Made by a program: the position numbers and the translations under genes. Positions 25,458 to 33,294 of a DNA stretch of 64,000 nt are shown here, piece by piece. Origin of the DNA: Schauerella fraxinea (GTDB taxonomy: Bacteria > Pseudomonadota > Gammaproteobacteria > Burkholderiales > Burkholderiaceae_B); assembly GCA_030849965.1 (NCBI GenBank), contig JAVDKL010000001.1:910454-974453 (forward strand), in the 5' to 3' direction. Position 1 is the first letter of the stretch, and each line of letters begins with the position of its first letter. A model generated the notes under the pieces. The model saw nothing but the letters and a program-made list of their open reading frames with translations. It ran no database searches and was not told the origin of the DNA.

Positions 25458-25718
25458 TCAGCTTTTGTCGAGTGCGCTCAGTCGGGACTCAAGTTGTGCC
25501 ACTTGCGCCGTCAATTGATCGACATGCGCACGCGTACGGGCCAACAAGTCCACTTGAACGTCAAACTCTTCGCGCGTGACCAGATCCATCTTCGTAAACG
25601 CTTGCGACATCATCGCGCGGGCATTCCGCTCGACGTCGGCAGCCGGGCTACGAGCCAAAAGATCCGAAAAATTCTTCTGAAACTCTTCCAGCCAGGGGGC
25701 TCGGTTCATGTTCTTCAT
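25458..25718 (-). CDS. ubiK: Ubiquinone biosynthesis accessory factor UbiK (BMFP/YqiC family)
   Basis: An 86-residue protein, the usual family size. It has an N-terminal amphipathic helix (APWLEEFQKNFSDLLA) and a C-terminal coiled coil (FDVQVDLLARTRAHVDQLTAQVAQLESRLSAL region) that trimerises. UbiK binds UbiJ and helps the aerobic ubiquinone-making complex. ATG 25718 has GGAG eight bases upstream; a second ATG at 25709 is also possible. It is divergent from glnK, a conserved arrangement in Burkholderiales. Confidence 0.9.
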   Translation of the reverse strand: MKNMNRAPWLEEFQKNFSDLLARSPAADVERNARAMMSQAFTKMDLVTREEFDVQVDLLARTRAHVDQLTAQVAQLESRLSALDKS

Positions 25719-25922
25719 CCTTGATACTCCATTGACACTTACAAGTGTAGACGTTCGACCCTGATCTGGCGCACGCCTGGACTTATTGAGCGAGCAAGCC
25801 CCAGTCCCATTGCACGTATTGTTCAGCGCCGAATCCGCGATGCAAGGTCGACGATCGACAACGCAATCGTTTAGGTAGTCATGCCACATCAACGACGACC
25901 GCCCGATTCCGGGCATCGAACG

Positions 25923-25969
25923 CGACCGAAATGGTGCATAACGCCCCGCATTTGGCACCACTGCGGTGC
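25923..25969 (+). promoter_or_regulatory. Tandem NtrC-type binding sites upstream of glnK
   Basis: The strong site is a perfect palindrome GCACC-N5-GGTGC at 25955-25969. A weaker one, CGACC-N5-GGTGC, lies at 25923-25937. Their centres are 32 bases apart, three helical turns, the spacing typical of NtrC enhancer pairs. Relative to the predicted start near 26058 they sit at about -96 and -128, the usual enhancer distance. Confidence 0.75.
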
Positions 25970-26031
25970 AGATTAGAGGTTCAAGCCGTCGCCGTGACGA
26001 TACGCATCCCGTAAACAACCGACATAAATTT

Positions 26032-26047
26032 TGGCATGGTTATTGCT
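26032..26047 (+). promoter_or_regulatory. Sigma-54 promoter of glnK-amtB
   Basis: TGGCATG-N4-TTGCT at 26032-26047 matches the -24/-12 consensus TGGCACG-N4-TTGCW with one mismatch and exact spacing (GG to GC). Transcription should start near 26058, about 30 bases before glnK. Confidence 0.85.
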
Positions 26048-26068
26048 TTTCTGGGGTCGGCAGCGTGA

Positions 26069-26428
<360 letters not shown>

Positions 26429-26458
26429 GCATAAGAGACGCATTGGAGCCCTGACAAA

Positions 26459-27697
26459 ATGGATAAAGCTGATATCGGTTGGTTGATGGTCTCAACCTTG
26501 CTGGTGCTGATGATGGCGCTGCCTGGCCTGGCCTTGTTTTACGGCGGTCTCGTCCGCAGCAAGAACGTTTTGTCGGTGCTGATGCAGGTCACCGCCACGT
26601 TCGCGTTGGCGGTTGTGCTCTGGTTCATCTACGGTTACTCGCTCGCCTTTACTGAAGGCAACGCCTTCATTGGCGGGTTCTCGCGCCTGTTCTTCTCCGG
26701 CATGTTCAATCCGGCTGACAGCACATACGCCATGTCGGGTTCCGTGACGGAAATCGCGTTTGCATGCTTCCAGGCGACCTTCGCCGGCATCACCTGCGCC
26801 CTGATCGTTGGCGCGTTCGCAGAACGCACCCGCTTTTCGGCTGTGCTGGTGTTCACGGCAATCTGGATGACGTTCGCCTATCTGCCGATCGCGCACATGG
26901 TGTGGTACATCTCGCCGACCAACCCCGGTTTCCTGAATGCGCGCGGCGCACTGGACTTCGCGGGCGGCACCGTGGTGCACATCAACGCCGGTATCGCCGG
27001 CCTGGTGGGTGCGTATGTCGTAGGCAAGCGCGTCGGTTACGGCCGTGAAGCCATGCAGCCGCACAATCTGCCGATGACCATGATCGGTGCCGCGTTGCTG
27101 TGGGTGGGCTGGTTCGGCTTTAACGCCGGCTCGGCACTGGCCGCCAACGAGAACGCCACGCTGGCCTTCCTGAACACCCTGGTTGCAACTGCCGGCGCCA
27201 TCCTGGCCTGGACGTTCACCGAATGGGGCATCAAGGGCAAGCCGTCGATGTTGGGCGCAGCTTCCGGTGCCGTTGCCGGTCTGGTGGGCATTACGCCGGC
27301 TGCTGGCCTGGTGGGTCCCGTGGGCGCACTGATCATCGGCATCGTGGCCGGTGTGGTCTGCGTCTGGGGCGTCAATGGTCTGAAGCGCATGTTGCGTGCT
27401 GACGATTCGCTGGATGTGTTCGGCGTTCACGGCGTAGGCGGCATTGTCGGCGCCCTCCTCACCGGTGTGTTCAACGCGAAAGCGCTGGGCGGCCCGGGCC
27501 TGGACAGCGTCGGCGCCATCGCCGGTCAATTGTGGATCCAGTTCGAAGGCGTATTGATCACCATCGTCTGGTCCGCTGTCGTGGCCTGGATTGCCTACAA
27601 GATTGCCGATATGGTTTGCGGCCTGCGCGTTCCTGAAGATGTAGAACGCGAAGGTCTGGACATCACCTGCCACGGTGAGTCTGCCTATCACAGCTAA
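26459..27697 (+). CDS. amtB: Ammonium transporter
   Basis: A 412-residue trimeric inner-membrane ammonium channel with 11 membrane helices. The twin-His pore residues are seen in VVHINAGIAG and FGVHGVGG. The conserved start WLMVSTLLVLMMALPGLALFYGG is present, but the cleaved signal sequence of E. coli AmtB is absent. It works with GlnK, which plugs the pore in ammonium excess. Co-transcribed with glnK. Confidence 0.97.
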   Translation: MDKADIGWLMVSTLLVLMMALPGLALFYGGLVRSKNVLSVLMQVTATFALAVVLWFIYGYSLAFTEGNAFIGGFSRLFFSGMFNPADSTYAMSGSVTEIAFACFQATFAGITCALIVGAFAERTRFSAVLVFTAIWMTFAYLPIAHMVWYISPTNPGFLNARGALDFAGGTVVHINAGIAGLVGAYVVGKRVGYGREAMQPHNLPMTMIGAALLWVGWFGFNAGSALAANENATLAFLNTLVATAGAILAWTFTEWGIKGKPSMLGAASGAVAGLVGITPAAGLVGPVGALIIGIVAGVVCVWGVNGLKRMLRADDSLDVFGVHGVGGIVGALLTGVFNAKALGGPGLDSVGAIAGQLWIQFEGVLITIVWSAVVAWIAYKIADMVCGLRVPEDVEREGLDITCHGESAYHS

Positions 27698-27748
27698 TTT
27701 GCGATTTGTACCGGGTTGACAGCCCGGTGCCCTCAAGGGGAAAAAGAA

Positions 27749-27776
27749 GCGGGCATACCGGAAACGGTATGCCCGC
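27749..27776 (+). terminator. Hairpin after amtB
   Basis: A perfect 12-bp stem GCGGGCATACCG (27749-27760) with CGGTATGCCCGC (27765-27776) and a GAAA tetraloop. A-rich sequence precedes it and AATAATTT follows, so it may terminate in either direction. A smaller inverted repeat, ACCGGG/CCCGGT, lies at 27710-27728. Confidence 0.7.
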
Positions 27777-27785
27777 AATAATTTG

Positions 27786-27933
27786 TGCTGACGCTTTTAG
27801 TTCTGGCGGATGTTTCTACTTTTGGCCGACGCCTTGATTCTTGCGCCGACGCCTCCACTCCTGGCCGACCCCTTTACTCCTGGCCGACACCTTCACGTCG
27901 AGCCGACCCCTTCACTTCTAGCCGACACCTTCA
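27786..27933. repeat. About eight tandem copies of a 19-20-bp degenerate repeat
   Basis: The consensus is near TGGCCGACACCTTCACTCC. The array fills the space between the amtB terminator and the stop codon of the esterase, which itself lies in the last unit. Units are adjacent and vary in length by one base. The composition differs from the other arrays in the window, but the unit length is the same as at 18191-18323. Confidence 0.8.
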
Positions 27934-28827
27934 CTTGCCCGACGCTGGCTCGGTGACCGACGCCTTGCCATCGCGTTCGATAAAGTCCACCACGCGATCC
28001 AGCACGGGCGCCCTGCTGCGCAGCGGCCAGGCGACGACGCCCACCATCATCGCGTGTCCCAGGCCCTCGTAAACATCCTCGTCCACATACACGCCCTTCG
28101 AACGCAGCAGTGTCGTCATCTGAACCGTGTTCCGCTTCGGGTCGACCACGTCGTCTTTACTGCCGGCAAGCAACAAAGCAGGCGGCGATGCGGCCGACGC
28201 ATGCACGATAGGCTGCGAATCCTTGGGCGTATCCGGGTAAAGGAAGGCGGGTTTGATATCGGGATTCACGATCGGCAGAAAATCGTACGGCCCCGCAAGT
28301 CCGATCCAGCCTTTAAGGGCTGCAGGCGACTTGCCATAAGGCTTTAACCATCGATCATCCAGCGCCACCATGGCCGCGTTGTATCCGCCCGCGCTGTGAC
28401 CCATGACGAACACACGATTCACGTCGCCGCCATACTGCGCGATGTTATCCAGCGTCCACGCCACCGCTTGAGCCGAGTCCTGCACGAACGCCGGATACAC
28501 CACCTCCGGCGACAAGCGGTAATCGGGCACAACGGTCATGATGCCCCGTGCAGCCAGGGCTTGCGCCACGTACATGTAATCTTTGCGCGACCCGCCTGTC
28601 CAACTGCCGCCGTAGAAGAACACCACCACAGGTGGCGGCTTGGTGCCTTTCACGGGTACATAAACGTCCAGCTGCTGCCTGACGGAGGCGTCGCCATAGG
28701 CAATATCCGCCGTGCGGGCGAAACTGCCTTCGGGCGTAACGAGATTGATGGTTTTGAGTGGAGAACAGGCAGCAAGCCCAACGGCAACCACAACGGATGC
28801 CGCAACGACGACGACCAACGAACGCAT
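27931..28827 (-). CDS. Lipoprotein alpha/beta-hydrolase (esterase)
   Basis: A 298-residue hydrolase of the feruloyl-esterase/carboxylesterase-like (BD-FAE, HSL-related) group. Residues 1-21 are a lipoprotein signal with lipobox LAAC (C21). The oxyanion segment is FFYGGSWTGG, the nucleophile is in GHSAGGYN, the acid in GSKDDVVDP, and the His in GLGHAMM. It should be anchored in the periplasm or outer membrane and cleave a carboxylic ester. It stands alone between two repeat arrays, at the place where I recall gshA in related genomes. Confidence 0.88.
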   Translation of the reverse strand: MRSLVVVVAASVVVAVGLAACSPLKTINLVTPEGSFARTADIAYGDASVRQQLDVYVPVKGTKPPPVVVFFYGGSWTGGSRKDYMYVAQALAARGIMTVVPDYRLSPEVVYPAFVQDSAQAVAWTLDNIAQYGGDVNRVFVMGHSAGGYNAAMVALDDRWLKPYGKSPAALKGWIGLAGPYDFLPIVNPDIKPAFLYPDTPKDSQPIVHASAASPPALLLAGSKDDVVDPKRNTVQMTTLLRSKGVYVDEDVYEGLGHAMMVGVVAWPLRSRAPVLDRVVDFIERDGKASVTEPASGK

Positions 28828-29023
28828 GTATCACCCCAGATAATGCCGCACAGCGAAGGCGCGGATCGATGGGCCGTGGCGCAAGCGATGTGCCACATTG
28901 CTCCCACCAACCGCGCCGCGATTGTGGAGCTATACGGGTGGCAACACGGTTTGGATGCAGTTCGGGGATTCGCTCATCCAGACGGCAAGCGCAGAGGGAT
29001 GCTGAACGATGGCAACCGAGCTT

Positions 29024-29134
29024 GACCGCGCCATGACGTGATGGCAAGGCGCCGTTGCCGGACCGTGCCACGACATGACAGCAAGGCGCCGTTGCCGGAC
29101 CGTGCCACGACATGACAGCAAGGCGGCGTTGCCG
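29024..29134. repeat. Three tandem copies of a 37-bp repeat
   Basis: Copies at 29024-29060, 29061-29097 and 29098-29134 begin GACCGTGCCACGACATGAC and end GCGTTGCCG. Copies 2 and 3 differ at one base; copy 1 is more diverged. Each unit has an internal inverted repeat (GGCAA...TTGCC). The last copy supplies the left arm of the ptsI terminator. Confidence 0.9.
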
Positions 29135-29157
29135 GACCACTGCCGGCAACGCCGCCT
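29121..29157 (-). terminator. Hairpin downstream of ptsI
   Basis: A perfect 15-bp stem (29121-29135 with 29143-29157, core GGCGGCGTTGCCGG) with a 7-base loop, 8 bases past the ptsI stop. There is no T tract, so Rho-independent function is uncertain. Confidence 0.55.
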
Positions 29158-29165
29158 GCAGCACA

Positions 29166-30911
29166 TCAAACTTCGTTGAACGTATCCAGATCGACGGGCA
29201 AGGCGCGATTGAGAATTGCAGCCACTTTCACGCGCAACGCATTGGAGTGCGCATTGCGAATCTCACGTTTGACGTCGAGCAACTGCTGCGGGTGCATGGA
29301 AAACTCGGTAAGCCCAAGCCCCAGCAACAGACGCGTCAATCGCGCGTCGCCGGCCATTTCGCCGCAAACGGCAACGGGAATATTAAAGCGCTCACCGGCA
29401 TTGATGGTGTGCGCAATCAGCCGCAGCACCGCCGGATGCAGCGGATCGTAGAGCGCGTTGACGTCATGGTCGCCACGGTCGATCGCCAGCGTGTATTGGA
29501 TCAAGTCGTTGGTGCCGATCGACAGGAAATCCAGGGCTTGCGCAAAGGGCTCGATGGCGATGGCGATAGCCGGGACTTCGACCATCGCCCCCACCAGGAT
29601 CTCATCGGCGTACGCCTGCCCGCGCGCATCGAGCTCGCGTTTGGCCGACGCGATCGCCGCTCGGGTCGCCGTCACTTCATGCATGTGCGAAATCATCGGC
29701 ACCAGCAAGCGCACCGGGCCATGCGCCGACGCGCGCAAAATCGCCCGCAACTGCGTGGCAAACAACTCGGGGCGCGCCAGGCAATAGCGAATCGCGCGCT
29801 GGCCCAATGCGGGGTTGGTCGCCACGGTGGCTTCGCCATCGAGCGTTTTGTCCGACCCGATATCGAGCGTGCGAATCGTCACGCAGCGCCCGGCCATGGC
29901 GTTCACCACAGCAGCATAAGCCGCGTACTGCTCTTCTTCGTCCGGCAAATCCGGCCGACCCATGAACAGGAATTCGCTGCGAAAGAGGCCAATACCGTCG
30001 GCGCCGGACTGCAGGGCCAACCCTGCCTCGTCCGGCAACTCGATATTGGCGTGCAAGGTAATCGTAATGCCGTCGAGCGTAGTGGCCGTCTCGTCACGCA
30101 GTAGCGCAAGCTCGGCACGGTCTTCGGCGTAGAGACGCTGCTGCTCGCGGTATTCGGCCAGAATCGCAGGCGATGGATTGACGACCACACTGCCTTCGCT
30201 GCCGTCCACGATCAGCATGTCGCCATCGCGCACCAGCTGGCGCACATTGCCGATGGCCACGACCGCCGGCACGCCCATGCTGCGCGCCACAATGGCGGTG
30301 TGCGAGGTCGGACCGCCCAGATCGGTGACGAATGCCGCAAAGCGCCCGCCGCGCAGGCGGAGCATATCGGCCGGCGAAATATCATGGGCGACGACGACCA
30401 GCATGTCGTCACCGTCGACGTTATCGACGCCGTTCAGGAGCGTGGTCGAACCCGACAACACCATCAACACCCGCTCGATCACCTGACGCACATCGGCGCC
30501 GCGCTCGCGCAGGTACTCGTCGTCCATATCGTCGAATTGGCGCACCAGGCTCTGACCTTGCGTGGTCAGCGCCCATTCCGCGTTGTAATGCCGCTCAGAG
30601 ATGAGGGCCAACGCCGGCTCGGCCAGCAACGGGTCGCCCAGCAGCAACTCGTGTACGTGCAGCATGGCGCCCAACTCGCGGGGGGCGTCGGCCGGCAGCG
30701 TGGCTGCCATATGGTGCATATCGGCTTGGGCCGCCGCGATGGCGGCCGTCAGGCGTTCGCGTTCGGCCTCGACATCATCGGCGCCGATACGGTAATGGGC
30801 CACTTCAAGCGCGGCTGCGCCCAGCACCACCGCGCGTCCGATGGCATAACCGCGCGCCACCGCTTTGCCGCTCAGGCAAATGACGGGACCGGGCGCGGGT
30901 GAGGTCGTCAA
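29166..30911 (-). CDS. ptsI: PTS enzyme I (phosphoenolpyruvate-protein phosphotransferase)
   Basis: A 581-residue enzyme that takes phosphate from PEP to HPr. The phospho-His lies in GGPTSHTAIVARS; the PEP-binding barrel shows FRSEFLFMGR, RTLDIGSDK and the catalytic Cys region VAVCGEMAGD. The start is TTG at 30911 (GGAG five bases upstream); the N terminus ICLSGKAVARGYAIG matches the family. It follows ptsH by three bases. No sugar-specific EIIBC lies nearby, so the system is probably regulatory. Confidence 0.95.
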   Translation of the reverse strand: MTTSPAPGPVICLSGKAVARGYAIGRAVVLGAAALEVAHYRIGADDVEAERERLTAAIAAAQADMHHMAATLPADAPRELGAMLHVHELLLGDPLLAEPALALISERHYNAEWALTTQGQSLVRQFDDMDDEYLRERGADVRQVIERVLMVLSGSTTLLNGVDNVDGDDMLVVVAHDISPADMLRLRGGRFAAFVTDLGGPTSHTAIVARSMGVPAVVAIGNVRQLVRDGDMLIVDGSEGSVVVNPSPAILAEYREQQRLYAEDRAELALLRDETATTLDGITITLHANIELPDEAGLALQSGADGIGLFRSEFLFMGRPDLPDEEEQYAAYAAVVNAMAGRCVTIRTLDIGSDKTLDGEATVATNPALGQRAIRYCLARPELFATQLRAILRASAHGPVRLLVPMISHMHEVTATRAAIASAKRELDARGQAYADEILVGAMVEVPAIAIAIEPFAQALDFLSIGTNDLIQYTLAIDRGDHDVNALYDPLHPAVLRLIAHTINAGERFNIPVAVCGEMAGDARLTRLLLGLGLTEFSMHPQQLLDVKREIRNAHSNALRVKVAAILNRALPVDLDTFNEV

Positions 30912-30914
30912 AGG

Positions 30915-31184
30915 CTACTCCGCTTCGCCGAACCGGCCGTCGAACAGCGCTTCGATATCGGTCAACGCCTGATCGGCGTCGGCACCCGATGCATCCAGTT
31001 TGACGGTGACGCCACGTCCAGCCGCCAACATCATCACACCCATGATGCTTTTCGCATTGACGCGTTGCGCGCCCTTGGAAATGAAGATCTCGCTCGAATA
31101 CTTACCGGCGAGCTGGGTGAGCTTGGCTGCCGCGCGTGCGTGCAGGCCCAATTTATTGCTGATGACGATTTCTTTTGTTGGCAT
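30915..31184 (-). CDS. ptsH: Phosphocarrier protein HPr
   Basis: An 89-residue protein with phospho-acceptor H15 (KLGLHARAAAKL) and the S46 region (VNAKSIMGVMML) that HPr kinase modifies in many betaproteobacteria. It passes phosphate from EI to the IIA protein encoded just upstream. Part of the gshB-IIA-ptsH-ptsI unit. Confidence 0.97.
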   Translation of the reverse strand: MPTKEIVISNKLGLHARAAAKLTQLAGKYSSEIFISKGAQRVNAKSIMGVMMLAAGRGVTVKLDASGADADQALTDIEALFDGRFGEAE

Positions 31185-31217
31185 GGGCGATGTTTGTCAC
31201 GGAACACTGATCGGCGA

Positions 31218-31613
31218 TCAGTCTACACGCAACACGCCCTGCATACCGCCCGACAATGCCTTTTCTCGCATTTCGGAAAGCGGCTGATCGCGATAGGTCA
31301 GCGCACGCAGCAACATGGGCGTATTCAAACCCGCCACCACGCAACAGGGCACGCCCGAAGCCTGCGCCTCGGCGACCGCGCGCTTGGCGATATTGGCGGG
31401 GGTCGCCCCCACCAAATCGGTCAATACCAACACACCCTCACCATGATCGGCCTCGAGAATGTCGCGCAACACCTGCGGCGCGAGATCGTCGGGCTTATCG
31501 TCAGGGAGGATGTCGTGCACGGACACGTCCTCGACCTGCCCCAGCACATGGCTGGCACAGTTGAGCAAGGCGCCGCCCAAAGGCGTGTGCACGACGATCA
31601 CAATACCGATCAT
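31218..31613 (-). CDS. PTS EIIA, mannose/fructose type
   Basis: A 131-residue IIA-Man domain. It starts IGIVIVVHTPLGGALLNCA, where H9 is the phosphorylation site, and has the DLVGATPANIA motif. It exists as a single domain without IIB, IIC or IID, the form known from the regulatory PTS of Burkholderiales. Its start overlaps the gshB stop (ATGA), so it is translationally coupled to it. Confidence 0.92.
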   Translation of the reverse strand: MIGIVIVVHTPLGGALLNCASHVLGQVEDVSVHDILPDDKPDDLAPQVLRDILEADHGEGVLVLTDLVGATPANIAKRAVAEAQASGVPCCVVAGLNTPMLLRALTYRDQPLSEMREKALSGGMQGVLRVD

Positions 31614-32605
31614 GATGTGGCAATCGCCTCGTCAGGCACCGCAACGCCACCGGCGACCGCACGCTCGAGCGCCTGTGCAAACATATCGGCGACGTCAAAG
31701 CCGGTTTGCTCGGTGATCTCGACAAAACACGTCGGGCTGGTCACGTTGATTTCGGTCACGTACTTGCCGATCACATCCAGACCGATGAGCAAGAGCCCAC
31801 GCGCCGCAAGCTTGGGCGCGACGGCCATCGCAATGCGGCGATCGGATTCGGACAACGGCTGCGCCACCCCGCGGCCGCCGGCTGCGAGGTTGCCGCGCGT
31901 TTCGCCGGCCAACGGAATGCGTGCCAGCGCATACGGCACCGGCTCGCCGCCGATGATCAGGATGCGTTTGTCGCCCTTGACGATCTCGGGAATGTAGCGC
32001 TGCGCCATGATCGTCTGCAGACCGTTGTCGGTCAGCGTTTCGAGAATGGCGTTGATATTGGCGTCGTTGGGCTGCAGACGGAAAATTCCCGTGCCGCCCA
32101 TGCCGTCCAGCGGCTTGACGATGACATCCTTATGTTCGGCGTAAAACGCCTTGATGCGCGCCATGCTGCTCGTCACCAGGGTCGGCGTCGTCAACTCGGG
32201 AAACTCGGTGATCGCGAGCTTCTCGGGATGATTACGGATGGCCGATCCCCGATTGAATACGCGCGCCCCCTTGGCTTGCGCGTAATCGAGCAACTGCGTG
32301 GAATACACGTATTCCATGTCGAATGGCGGATCCTTGCGCATCAGCACGGCGTCGAACGCCGCGACCGGCTGCTCGGCCGCATCGCCGCGCGCCGTCCACC
32401 ACGCGTGCCCATGCAGATCCGCATCGGGCACAAGCGCGATGGGATCGTAACGGGCAAACACGGTGCCGTGATCGATGTACAGATCGCTTTGCAACGCAAC
32501 CGACAGCGTATGACCTCGCGCGTGCAGCGCACGCATCATGGCCACGGACGAATCCTTGTACGCCTTCAGTCCGGGCAACGGATCCAACACAAACAATACA
32601 TGCAT
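31610..32605 (-). CDS. gshB: Glutathione synthetase
   Basis: A 331-residue ATP-grasp enzyme that joins glycine to gamma-glutamylcysteine. Conserved segments are FVLDPLPGLKAYKDSS at the start, DVIVKPLDGMGGTGIFR (ATP-binding), RYIPEIVKGDKRILIIGGEPVPYALARIP and NVTSPTCFVEI. ATG 32605 fits the family start; a TTG four codons upstream is less likely. Its usual partner gshA is not next to it or elsewhere in the window. Confidence 0.95.
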   Translation of the reverse strand: MHVLFVLDPLPGLKAYKDSSVAMMRALHARGHTLSVALQSDLYIDHGTVFARYDPIALVPDADLHGHAWWTARGDAAEQPVAAFDAVLMRKDPPFDMEYVYSTQLLDYAQAKGARVFNRGSAIRNHPEKLAITEFPELTTPTLVTSSMARIKAFYAEHKDVIVKPLDGMGGTGIFRLQPNDANINAILETLTDNGLQTIMAQRYIPEIVKGDKRILIIGGEPVPYALARIPLAGETRGNLAAGGRGVAQPLSESDRRIAMAVAPKLAARGLLLIGLDVIGKYVTEINVTSPTCFVEITEQTGFDVADMFAQALERAVAGGVAVPDEAIATS

Positions 32606-32724
32606 GACAGCATCCAATACGTGAACCGCCCTTCCGCAGGAAAGGCGGCTTAAATCAACAGCGCAATGGCACAGGTCGCCGTGCGCGACATGTGTATCGC
32701 GGCGCGCCGATCACGTCCGGAAGA

Positions 32725-33276
32725 TCAGGATGATGCCGAGTCGGGCTTGGCGGGCGTCACTTTCTTCTTGGGCGACAGCACCATAATCATCTGACGGCCT
32801 TCCAACTTGGGCATGGCCTCAACTTGAGCCAACTCGAGCAAGTCGTCACGCACACGTTCGAGCATACGCATCCCGAGATCCTGGTGAGCCATTTCGCGCC
32901 CACGGAAACGCAGCGAAACCTTCGCCTTGTCGCCCTCTTCGAGGAATCGCTTCAGGTTGCGCAGCTTGACCTGATAATCACCCTCGTCGGTCGCCGAACG
33001 GAATTTGACTTCCTTGACCTGGATGACTTTCTGCTTGCCGCGCGCTTCAGCCTGACGCTTTTGTTCTTGGTACTTGAACTTGCCATAGTCCATGAGCCGG
33101 CACACAGGCGGCTCAGCATTGGGCGCAATCTCGACCAAGTCGACATTGGCGTCTTCAGACAATTTGAACGCGTCGGCAAGCTTAACGATACCTAACTGTT
33201 CCCCATCCAATCCGATCAGTCGCACTTCGGGAACACGGATTTCACCGTTGATGCGATTTGCTTTTTCAGTGGCGAT
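32725..33276 (-). CDS. infC: Translation initiation factor IF-3, with ATC start codon
   Basis: A 183-residue factor that prevents premature 70S joining and proofreads initiator tRNA. The N domain ([33 protein letters not shown]) and C domain ([20 protein letters not shown]) are complete. The start is most likely ATC at 33276, giving the family N terminus [16 protein letters not shown], with AGGAG eight bases upstream; there is no in-frame ATG or GTG before residue 18. A rare start is the hallmark of IF-3, which represses its own mRNA by rejecting non-AUG starts. It is 18 bases after thrS and is not followed by rpmI. Confidence 0.93.
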   Translation of the reverse strand: MATEKANRINGEIRVPEVRLIGLDGEQLGIVKLADAFKLSEDANVDLVEIAPNAEPPVCRLMDYGKFKYQEQKRQAEARGKQKVIQVKEVKFRSATDEGDYQVKLRNLKRFLEEGDKAKVSLRFRGREMAHQDLGMRMLERVRDDLLELAQVEAMPKLEGRQMIMVLSPKKKVTPAKPDSASS

Positions 33277-33294
33277 GTTGACAACTCCTAGTAA

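Larger units (their letters stand above)
28828..29165. other. Gene-free gap between the esterase and ptsI
   Basis: These 338 bases hold no supported gene. The right half is a 37-bp tandem repeat (29024-29134) running into the ptsI terminator hairpin. The left part (28828-29023) is the promoter side of the esterase; I saw no clear -35/-10 pair. Confidence 0.6.

Noticed and set aside
27786..29134. Insertion sequence or transposon remnant around the esterase
   Set aside because: There are repeat arrays on both sides, but no transposase, no matching terminal inverted repeats and no target duplication.
32626..32648. Terminator after infC
   Set aside because: A 10-bp stem with one wobble pair lies about 80 bases past the stop, with only TTCACG after it; too weak to call.
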